From contig NZ_JAFCJZ010000015.1 in NCBI RefSeq assembly GCF_018130765.1, positions 1-64,000 on the forward strand: 64,000 nucleotides of DNA, given 5' to 3'. How positions within the stretch are numbered: the stretch's first letter is position 1; each line of letters begins with the position of its first letter. This document shows positions 58,542 through 64,000 of this stretch, piece by piece. The translations under genes were made by a program, and so were the position numbers. The notes beneath the pieces are model-generated. The model was not told the DNA's origin. It was given only the letters and a program-made list of their open reading frames with translations, and searched no databases. Source of the stretch: Bradyrhizobium iriomotense. GTDB taxonomy: Bacteria; Pseudomonadota; Alphaproteobacteria; Rhizobiales; Xanthobacteraceae.

Positions 58542-59180
58542 ATGGACAACGCCACGCGCTCCGAACGGTCCCGCAATGCTGCGCTCGAAGCGGCCATCGC
58601 CATCATCGCGCGCGACGGACCCGGCCGGCTGACGCTCGATGCGATCGCGCGCGAGAGCGGCCTGAGCAAGGGCGGGGTGATGCACCAGTTCCGCACCAAG
58701 GAGGCGGTGCTGAAGGCGCTGCTCGAGCGGCAGATGGCGCATTTCGAGGAGTTCTCGACCCATTATATGGCGAAGGTGAGCGCGACCTCGGCAAATCCCA
58801 ATCTGGCGACCCAACTCGCCACGATCCGGGAAGCGGCGACCACGCCGAATTCCGCTGCGCTGGCCCTGGTTGCTGCCATGGTTGAAAATCCCAGCCTGAT
58901 GGCACTGCCGCGCGAGCTTGAGTCGAAGCGGATGGCGGCGATCAAGGAAGAAGCCGCCGATCCCGATCTCGCGATGCTGCGCTGGGCCGGCGCGCTCGGC
59001 CTGCTGCTGAGCTCGCTGTTCGGCATGTCGCCGCTCAGCAAGGACGAGCACCAGCGGCTGTTCGTGCGCCTGCTCGATGACGCCCAATGGACGGGCCTGG
59101 AACAGCCGGCGACGAAGCGTGCTGCAAAATCCGGAGCGGCATCGACGGCAAAGGCCGCAACCCCGCGCAAGCGCGCCTGA
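58542..59180 (+). CDS. TetR/AcrR-family transcriptional regulator
   Basis: 212 residues. The N-terminal helix-turn-helix is at about 10-56 (AALEAAIAIIARDGPGRLTLDAIARESGLSKGGVMHQFRTKEAVLKALL). A C-terminal ligand domain with TetR_C-type helices (NSAALALVAAMVENPSLMAL, ALGLLLSSLFGMSPLS) and a basic Lys/Ala tail follow. It is flanked by the divergent peptide-type ABC operon on the left and by a promoter with an embedded palindromic operator 85 bp downstream of its stop. Either may be its target. The ATG at 58542 follows GGAGACAAGTCCGCC. Confidence 0.92.
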   Translation: MDNATRSERSRNAALEAAIAIIARDGPGRLTLDAIARESGLSKGGVMHQFRTKEAVLKALLERQMAHFEEFSTHYMAKVSATSANPNLATQLATIREAATTPNSAALALVAAMVENPSLMALPRELESKRMAAIKEEAADPDLAMLRWAGALGLLLSSLFGMSPLSKDEHQRLFVRLLDDAQWTGLEQPATKRAAKSGAASTAKAATPRKRA

Positions 59181-59259
59181 TTCACCGTTAACGAATTTCG
59201 ACTGATCGCTGCCCAAAACCGCGCCTACGGCCAAATGTGTCAGGGACCTCTTTTGAGAC

Positions 59260-59288
59260 TTTACAAACCAACCAGTCGGTTTTATAAA
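59260..59288 (+). promoter_or_regulatory. Sigma-70 promoter TTTACA-N17-TATAAA with embedded palindromic operator
   Basis: The -35 is at 59260-59265, the -10 at 59283-59288. The 17-bp spacer is filled by AAACCAACCAGTCGGTTT (59265-59282), an 18-bp near-perfect palindrome (arms AAACCAAC and GTCGGTTT, one mismatch). Such a site between -35 and -10 is typical of TetR/AcrR repression. The TetR gene directly upstream is the obvious candidate. The promoter drives the lipoprotein gene at 59437. Confidence 0.65.
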
Positions 59289-59303
59289 TTGAAACACTGA
59301 GAC

Positions 59304-59395
59304 GGCCCAGGGCATCCGAAATGGCCCCGGACGATGCCATTGGGCCGGCAATGGTGAGCGCCGCAGCCGTGTCTGGTCCCTAAGCGCGGCTGCGG
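59304..59395 (+). promoter_or_regulatory. Structured leader before the lipoprotein gene, with a 20-codon frame
   Basis: The leader, about 140 bases, has two strong hairpins: GGCCCA-GGGCATC (59304-59316) with GATGCCATTGGGCC (59333-59346), and CCGCAGCCG (59361-59369) with CGGCTGCGG (59387-59395). A 20-codon frame from ATG 59321 ends at TAA 59381, inside the second loop. It lacks a clear ribosome site, so translation is doubtful. Attenuation is possible but unproven. Confidence 0.35.
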
Positions 59396-59436
59396 TCGTC
59401 ATTGCCCTCCAAAAGAAGCCGCAAGAGGAGTCTGGA

Positions 59437-60099
59437 ATGGATCGCTCGATCGCCCTGCGCGGTCTGGGAACGCTGGTGCTTTGCGTCACCTCAGCCGGCT
59501 GCGCCTCGGTCGCGCCCGTGCCGTACTCGGAGATGGCGTCCTCAGCCTACATGGCGCCGGACAAGTCGGACGCCTCCGGCCGCGTGCCCTACCGCTATTC
59601 CACGCCGGTCGACTGGCGCTCCTATAATAAAGTCATCCTTGATCCCGTCGTGGTCTACCGCGGCAGGGACCACCAGTTCGGCGACATGTCCGACAAGGAC
59701 AAGGCGACGCTCGCCGCCTACATGCAGAACTGTTTCGCCGACCGGTTGCGCGGCCGCTTCGCGCTGGTGCGCGAGCGCGGGCCGAACACGTTGCGTATCA
59801 GGCTGACCCTGACCGGCGCCGTCACCAACACGCCGGTGCTCGGCACGCTTTCCCGTTTCGACATGGCCGGCGCGGTCTACAACGGCGTGCAGGCGGCACG
59901 CGACGGCGAGGGCATGTTGACCGGCTCGGTCATCTACGGCGTCGAGATCTTCGACGCTTCGACCTCGCGGCTGGTCTCGGCCTACGTCACCAAGCAATAC
60001 CCCGGTGCTTACGACATCAAGGCCAGTGTCGGCGCGCTCGCGGCCGCTACCGCCGGCATCGACAAGGGCGCCGACGCGCTGATGGCGCAACTGAACTGA
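59437..60099 (+). CDS. DUF3313-like lipoprotein
   Basis: 220 residues. The signal peptide ends in a lipobox (TSAGC, Cys near residue 22), so it is a lipoprotein of the periplasmic face. The mature part has VPYRYSTPVDWRSYNKVILDPVVVYRG and DKDKATLAAYMQNCFADRLRGRFALV, which match the DUF3313 family as I recall it. It ends in an Ala-rich helix. Role unknown; related genes are often found with RND pumps or outer-membrane stress genes. Regulated by the TetR-type operator upstream, by inference. RBS: AGAGGAG before ATG 59437. Confidence 0.82.
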   Translation: MDRSIALRGLGTLVLCVTSAGCASVAPVPYSEMASSAYMAPDKSDASGRVPYRYSTPVDWRSYNKVILDPVVVYRGRDHQFGDMSDKDKATLAAYMQNCFADRLRGRFALVRERGPNTLRIRLTLTGAVTNTPVLGTLSRFDMAGAVYNGVQAARDGEGMLTGSVIYGVEIFDASTSRLVSAYVTKQYPGAYDIKASVGALAAATAGIDKGADALMAQLN

Positions 60100-60125
60100 C
60101 GCGGCCCTCCCGCTCAACGAAAGGC

Positions 60126-60701
60126 ATGCAGATGAACCTTCTCCTTCGCTTCGTGCTGCGCGTGGCGATCACGGTCGTGATGATGATCATCGGCGGTCGC
60201 GCCGGCGCGGCCGCCCCGGCCGATCCCAGCGGCACATGGCTCGTCGAGGACGGCCGCGCCCGCATCCGGCTCGAGCGCTGCGGTCCGACTCGTGACCGCA
60301 TCTGCGGCTTCATTGTCTGGATGAAGGAGCCGGCCGACAAGCGCGGCCAGCCCTATCGCGACAAGGAAAACCCCGACCCCGACAAGCGCGCCCGCACGCT
60401 GCTCGGCCACCAGCTCATCATGGGTCTGCAGGCAACGCCCGAGGGACGCTTTGCCGGCGACATCTACAACGCCGAGGACGGCAAGTTCTATTCGGTCTCG
60501 CTTTGGCGCGAATCCGCCGATCGCTTGAAGCTGAAAGGCTGCCTCATCAAATTCCTGTGCCAGACCCAGACCTGGCAGCAGACCCTCGACGTGCTGCCCG
60601 GTCAGCTCGTCGGCCTGACCGGCGATATCAACGGCCCGCGCGCCGACAAGGAATGGGCGGCGGTGCCGGCCCCGAAGCCGATCCAGGTGAAAGCGAAGTA
60701 G
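60126..60701 (+). CDS. DUF2147 domain secreted protein
   Basis: 191 residues. The signal peptide (RFVLRVAITVVMMIIGGRAGAAA) is followed by a DUF2147 beta-sandwich: DPSGTWLVEDGRARIRLERCG, ICGFIVWMKEP, LGHQLIMGLQ and GRFAGDIYNAEDGKFYSVSLWRES are in the family order. A cysteine pair (CGPTRDRIC) and another (CLIKFLC) are likely to form disulphides. The DUF2147 family is periplasmic with unknown function. It is 27 bp after the lipoprotein gene and is probably co-transcribed. Confidence 0.9.
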   Translation: MQMNLLLRFVLRVAITVVMMIIGGRAGAAAPADPSGTWLVEDGRARIRLERCGPTRDRICGFIVWMKEPADKRGQPYRDKENPDPDKRARTLLGHQLIMGLQATPEGRFAGDIYNAEDGKFYSVSLWRESADRLKLKGCLIKFLCQTQTWQQTLDVLPGQLVGLTGDINGPRADKEWAAVPAPKPIQVKAK

Positions 60702-60704
60702 CCG

Positions 60705-61016
60705 TCAGGGCGTCCGCAGCGCCCGTCGCAATTCGTCGAGGGCGTCTGCGAGCTGCTCGCGATGGGCAATGTCGTCCTTGGGTATGGCAGCGACGCTGCC
60801 GGCAAGCTCCCGCAGGATGCCGGCGAGCAGCCCGAAATTGATATGCAGATGGACCGATTTGCGCTCGTCGGCCGCGCCCGGATGCTGCAGCACGAGCGCC
60901 ACGCCGCTGCCGTCGAGTCGCGCCTCGAAGCGCGATGAATGCTCGAAAGCGCCGACATAGAACTTGTCGGGATATTCGAGCGCGACCTCTGCCTTGTCGG
61001 GAACCGGCCTGGACAT
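60705..61016 (-). CDS. Conserved hypothetical protein
   Basis: 103 residues from ATG 61016; longer frames upstream run into the divergent regulator region. No signal peptide or cysteine. It contains an alternating beta-rich stretch (YVGAFEHSSRFEARLDGSGVALVLQHPG), HLHINFGLLAGILRELAGSV and a C-terminal charged helix. No family recognised. It converges with the DUF2147 gene (3-bp gap) and is divergent from the Irr-like regulator 180 bp away, whose iron-responsive control could include this gene. Confidence 0.65.
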   Translation of the reverse strand: MSRPVPDKAEVALEYPDKFYVGAFEHSSRFEARLDGSGVALVLQHPGAADERKSVHLHINFGLLAGILRELAGSVAAIPKDDIAHREQLADALDELRRALRTP

Positions 61017-61197
61017 GTGAGCCTCATCGATATCCCCGCATTGTGGCTGGGAATAAACCCGTCCGCCTTGCGATAGGTCAGAGGCGGGTCGGCGCCAAAT
61101 TTGATCCGGATCAAAGCCGGGGCGCCGCTTCTGCGATCCAATAGCAACTGGCGGGATGTCGGTGCACGTCCTGGTTCTTGCAGACGTGAGACGATCG

Positions 61198-61680
61198 ATG
61201 GACATGCACGTCACAAATATTCCTGCGGGCGACGACAGCGGACCCGATGTCGCCGAACCGGAGGTGGATGAGGGCACGCAGCACTGTCTGCAATTGCTCG
61301 TCGATGCCGGATTGCGGCCAACGCGCCAGCGCTTGGCGCTCGGCCAGTTGCTGTTCCTGCGCGGCCACCGTCACGTCACCGCAGAGAGCCTTTATGAAGA
61401 GGCGATCGCGGCGAACGCCTATCTATCGCTCGCGACCGTCTACAACACCCTGAACCAGTTCACGGAAGCCGGCCTGTTGCGCCGGATCGCCGCCGACGGC
61501 ATCAAGTCGTTCTTCGATACCGATACATCAGTGCACCCGCACTTCTACCTCGAAGGCGAGGATGTGCTGGTCGACGTCGCCGACGGCCTCGCCTTCACCA
61601 GGATGCCCGAGGCGCTTCCCGGCCACGAGATCGCGCGGCTCGACGTCATCGTCCATTTGCGCCGGAAGCGCGTGGCGTAG
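61198..61680 (+). CDS. Irr-like Fur-family regulator lacking the heme regulatory motif
   Basis: 160 residues from ATG 61198 (ATG 61204 or 61156 are alternatives). The winged helix (LLVDAGLRPTRQRLALGQLLF, ATVYNTLNQFTEAGLL) and Irr-type C-terminus (MPEALPGHEIARLDVIVHLRRKR) mark it as an Irr-family protein. Classic Bradyrhizobium Irr, as I recall it, has GCPWH near the N-terminus (Cys29) and a His-His-His haem site. Here the N-terminus is acidic with no cysteine-proline motif, and the second site reads VHPHFYLE. It is probably a paralogue that senses metal differently. Confidence 0.88.
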   Translation: MDMHVTNIPAGDDSGPDVAEPEVDEGTQHCLQLLVDAGLRPTRQRLALGQLLFLRGHRHVTAESLYEEAIAANAYLSLATVYNTLNQFTEAGLLRRIAADGIKSFFDTDTSVHPHFYLEGEDVLVDVADGLAFTRMPEALPGHEIARLDVIVHLRRKRVA

Positions 61681-61690
61681 CGTCTTCTTT

Positions 61691-61727
61691 TTACCCTACC
61701 CTGGAGGGCCCTGGAGGGGGAGGGTAA
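61691..61727. repeat. Short inverted repeat TTACCCT...AGGGTAA
   Basis: It lies between the Irr-like gene and the convergent winged-helix/TPR gene. The outer TTACCCTACCC and GGGAGGGTAA pair with a mismatch, and TGGAGGGCCCTGGAGGG inside carries an internal GAGGGCCCT-type palindrome. It may act as the 3' end structure of both genes; there is no U-tract. Confidence 0.5.
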
Positions 61728-61734
61728 GAGCGCC

Positions 61735-63285
61735 TCACCGCAATCCCGCCCGCCGGAATCCCTCCAGATAGTGCTCGCGATCGTCGTCACTGGCCCACGG
61801 CAGTTGCGTCGCGATCCAGTGCAGCGAGATGCCCGGCTGGGTGCGGCGGAGCTCGCCGAGTGCCATCTCCGCAAGCGCGCTATCGCCGGTCATGCCGGCC
61901 GAAACGGCGAGCACACGGTAGGCGCCGGTGAGGTCGCCGCGATGGCGGATCGCCTCGCGCGCGAGCGCGATGGCTTCGTCATACTGCCGCTCGGTGAAGC
62001 GCGCATAGCCGGCGATGCCGTGATAGATCGCCAGTGACGGATCGCGCGGTGAGAGCCGGATCGCCCGCTGCGCCGCCACAAACGCCTGCTTCGACCGTCC
62101 GGCATAGGACAGCGCCAGCGCGTGGTAGCCTTGCGCCAGCGAGAAGTTCGGGTTGAGCGCGAGGGCCTGCTCGAACTCGGACAACGCGTCCGCAAGCCTG
62201 CGGGTCGAGAAGTAGACGCTGCCGAGCGCGGCATGCGCCCAGGCATCCTCATGGTCGCAGCGCACCGCTTTGAGCGCGGCGGCTTCCGCGACTGGGCCAA
62301 CCGCGGCCAGTTCGGCCCAGCCGAGATGCACGCCGAACATGTCGTTCACGGCCAGCACCGACAGCGCCTGGCCGTAGTTCGGATCGATCGCGATCGCGCG
62401 CTCGAGCAGCACCTTCGCGGCCTCGTGGTCCTGCCGAGTCACGCGCCAGTAATGCGACAGCGCGCGCATCAACAGGTCCCACGCGTCCAGGCTCGCGGGC
62501 GGCTTGCGATGGCTGCGAAAATTCTCCGCGGCGTGGATCTGCGGCTCGATCGCCGCGACGATCGCGTTGGTGATCTCGTCCTGCACGGTGAAGACGTCGA
62601 CCAGGTCGCGGTCGTAGCGCTCGGCCCAGAGATGGCTGCCTGACGTGGCATCGTTGAGCTGCGCGGTGATACGCACCCGGTTGTCCGCCTTCCGCACGCT
62701 GCCTTCGACGATGTAGCGGACGCCGAGCTCCTCGGCGATCTGCCTGATGTGGACCGCGCGACCCTTGTAGGTGAAGGACGAGTTGCGGGCGATCACCATG
62801 AACCAGCGTTGCTTCGACAGTGCGGTAAGAATGTCCTCGCTGATTCCGTCGCCAAAATAGTCCTGTGCGGGATCGCCGCTCATGTTCTCGAAGGCGAGCA
62901 CCGCGATCGCCGGGCGGTCCGTCGCGGCGCGCGGCCGGGCCGTGGCAGGTTCAACGGGCGCCGGCGCGGCCGCCGCGTCTTCTCTGACGTCGCCGACGAA
63001 ACGAAAGCCCTTGCGCGGAATGGTCTTGATCAGCCGCTGGGTCGCTCCGTCGTCGCCCAGCGCCTTGCGCGCGGCGTTGATGCGGCTGTTCAGGGCAGAA
63101 TCCGAGACAATGCGGTCGCTCCAGATCTGGCTGATCAGGTCATCCTTGCTGACCACACGGGCGCGCTCCGCAACGAGATAAAGCAGGAGATCGAACACCT
63201 GCGGCTGCAACGGCACGGCCGTCCCGCCGCAGGTGAGCTCCCGCAGATCGCCGTCCAGCACGTTGTTTTCAAAGCAAAATCGCAC
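61735..63285 (-). CDS. CadC-like winged-helix regulator with TPR-like C-terminal half
   Basis: 516 residues from GTG 63285. A trans_reg_C winged helix is at residues 1-100 (GDLRELTCGGTAVPLQPQVFDLLLYLV, then RKGFRFVGDV). After an Ala/Pro linker comes an AB-type domain (AVLAFENMSGDPAQDYFGDGISEDILTALS) of the kind also found in adenylate-cyclase-like regulators. TPR-like repeats rich in Ala fill the C-terminus. No membrane helix, unlike E. coli CadC, so it is cytoplasmic. It is divergent from an MddA-like methyltransferase with two tandem 22-bp units between them. Confidence 0.9.
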   Translation of the reverse strand: MRFCFENNVLDGDLRELTCGGTAVPLQPQVFDLLLYLVAERARVVSKDDLISQIWSDRIVSDSALNSRINAARKALGDDGATQRLIKTIPRKGFRFVGDVREDAAAAPAPVEPATARPRAATDRPAIAVLAFENMSGDPAQDYFGDGISEDILTALSKQRWFMVIARNSSFTYKGRAVHIRQIAEELGVRYIVEGSVRKADNRVRITAQLNDATSGSHLWAERYDRDLVDVFTVQDEITNAIVAAIEPQIHAAENFRSHRKPPASLDAWDLLMRALSHYWRVTRQDHEAAKVLLERAIAIDPNYGQALSVLAVNDMFGVHLGWAELAAVGPVAEAAALKAVRCDHEDAWAHAALGSVYFSTRRLADALSEFEQALALNPNFSLAQGYHALALSYAGRSKQAFVAAQRAIRLSPRDPSLAIYHGIAGYARFTERQYDEAIALAREAIRHRGDLTGAYRVLAVSAGMTGDSALAEMALGELRRTQPGISLHWIATQLPWASDDDREHYLEGFRRAGLR

Positions 63286-63291
63286 GTTTCT

Positions 63292-63335
63292 GTCGTCTCA
63301 AGCAAAAATCAAAGTCGTCTCAGGCGAAAATCAAC
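63292..63335. promoter_or_regulatory. Two tandem 22-bp units, candidate operator of the divergent winged-helix gene and mddA
   Basis: The unit begins GTCGTCTCAAGCAAAAATCA; copy 2 is GTCGTCTCAGGCGAAAATCA, with three differences in 22 bases overall. The 22-bp period equals two helical turns, so two dimers or half-sites would lie on the same face. Copy 1 begins 6 bp before the regulator GTG on the opposite strand; copy 2 ends 83 bp before the mddA ATG. Confidence 0.5.
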
Positions 63336-63418
63336 CCTCCGCGAAAGTCGGGGGACGTCCGATCCGGCATGGTGCGAAGACCAAACAGTGCCGATGCCTC
63401 GGCACAACGGAGCGTTCT

Positions 63419-64000
63419 ATGACCCAACTTGATCACCAGGTTCATTCTATCGGCCCGGAGGTTGCGGGCTCACGCATTTTCAGGTTCATCGCCTTTCTGT
63501 ACGGAATTGCGGCATATCTCGTTTTTTTCGTCACCGTTCTCTACGCCATCGGCTTCGTCATGGGGGTGATGGTACCGAAGACCATCGACACCGGAGCCGA
63601 AGCGCCCGTCGTTCGCGCGGTCATCATCAATCTGCTGCTGATGTCGCTGTTCGCGGTTCAACACAGCGTGATGGCGCGTCAACAATTCAAGGCGTGGTGG
63701 ACGCAGTTCGTCCCCAAGCCGGTCGAGCGCTCGACCTATGTGTTGTTCGCGAGCCTGTCATTGCTTCTCCTGTTTTGGCAGTGGCGTCCGCTGCCGACGG
63801 TCATATGGGAGGTTGAGAACCCCGATCTTGCCGTGACGGTGGTCACGCTGTCCTTCGCGGGCTGGGTGCTGGTGTTCACCTCGACCTTCATCATCAACCA
63901 TTTCGAGTTGTTCGGCCTGTCTCAGGTGACCGATCATCTCGTCGGCAGGGAAGCCGCGCCGGCGCGCTTCAAGACGCCGCTGCTCTACAAGTTCGTCCGT
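63419..64000 (+). CDS. MddA-like methanethiol S-methyltransferase, N-terminal part (truncated by window end)
   Basis: 194 codons are present, still open at base 64000. The protein has at least five hydrophobic segments (FRFIAFLYGIAAYLVFFVTVL, VIINLLLMSLFAVQHSVMAR, STYVLFASLSLLLLFWQW, TVVTLSFAGWVLVFTSTFII) and the NnrU/ICMT-type AVQHSVMARQQFKAWW and LFGLSQV segments. It matches MddA as I recall it: the enzyme methylates methanethiol to dimethyl sulphide with S-adenosylmethionine, and has been reported in Bradyrhizobium. Alternative: an isoprenylcysteine-methyltransferase-like protein of other function. The ATG at 63419 follows ACGGAGCG. Control by the divergent CadC-like regulator is likely. 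Confidence 0.82.
   Translation, partial: MTQLDHQVHSIGPEVAGSRIFRFIAFLYGIAAYLVFFVTVLYAIGFVMGVMVPKTIDTGAEAPVVRAVIINLLLMSLFAVQHSVMARQQFKAWWTQFVPKPVERSTYVLFASLSLLLLFWQWRPLPTVIWEVENPDLAVTVVTLSFAGWVLVFTSTFIINHFELFGLSQVTDHLVGREAAPARFKTPLLYKFVR

Noticed and set aside
61681..61734. Rho-independent terminator between the Irr-like and winged-helix/TPR genes
   Set aside because: A hairpin is present, but the only T-run precedes it on the plus strand, so it does not give a U-tract in either direction.

Overview
The window is GC-rich, densely coded DNA from an alphaproteobacterium, most likely a Bradyrhizobium or a close Nitrobacteraceae relative. The evidence is an atpI-atpB-atpE-atpF'-atpF operon with the duplicated b/b' stalk, an ffs-dnaX-ybaB-recR block, a def-fmt-truA block, a Shemin-pathway hemA with a perfect FNR/FixK box, an Irr-type Fur protein, and many hairpin-forming intergenic repeats of the kind common in Bradyrhizobium. 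This assignment is inference from gene content; no database was searched. I see no prophage, insertion sequence, CRISPR array or tRNA. It reads as a chromosomal core region with metabolic islands.

Layout. 1-5.4 kb: end of a UDP-glucose dehydrogenase, helicase HrpB, a membrane retropepsin-like protease and a phosphomannomutase/phosphoglucomutase. 5.4-9.1 kb: a sterol-desaturase-like protein, two small secreted proteins, and a divergent OmpR/histidine-kinase pair with a direct-repeat operator candidate. 9.1-12.1 kb: an Lrp regulator, then HIT-NudC-PfkB. 12.3-16.7 kb: a translationally coupled leftward operon with an amino-acid-type ABC transporter, an SDR protein and an enolase-superfamily enzyme. 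16.9-25.8 kb: SRP RNA, dnaX-ybaB-recR, ampG-like permease, rmuC, def-fmt-truA. 25.9-28.6 kb: ATP synthase Fo operon. 28.9-35 kb: a small secreted protein, YjbQ, an MHS-type symporter, a LuxR-type response regulator and a transglutaminase-like protein. 35-40.2 kb: a STAND-type winged-helix ATPase regulator divergent from ohr, a Tat-exported alpha/beta hydrolase and a cytochrome P460. 40.2-50.5 kb: a symporter-sensor hybrid kinase, hemA, aroQ, an MBL-fold hydrolase, a chemoreceptor and an outer-membrane barrel. 50.7-58.3 kb: small genes, an AEC permease, and a peptide-type ABC operon beside a TetR gene. 58.5-64 kb: a TetR gene followed by a strong promoter with an embedded operator, lipoprotein and DUF2147 genes, an Irr paralogue, and a CadC-like winged-helix/TPR regulator divergent from an MddA-like methyltransferase that runs off the end.

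The most interesting points are three regulator/target pairs with clean direct repeats in the shared region: the OmpR pair (10-bp spacing), the STAND regulator with ohr-hydrolase-P460 (10-bp spacing), and the winged-helix/TPR regulator with mddA (two tandem 22-bp units). Others are the coupled ABC-SDR-enolase operon with a degenerate SDR active site, the Irr paralogue without a heme regulatory motif, and the hemA/aroQ divergent promoter with the FixK box. At least eight intergenic gaps are filled by palindromic repeats, one of which supplies the stop codon of a neighbouring gene.

Start codons were chosen by family alignment from memory and by visible Shine-Dalgarno sequences. Residue numbers are hand counts and may be off by a few.
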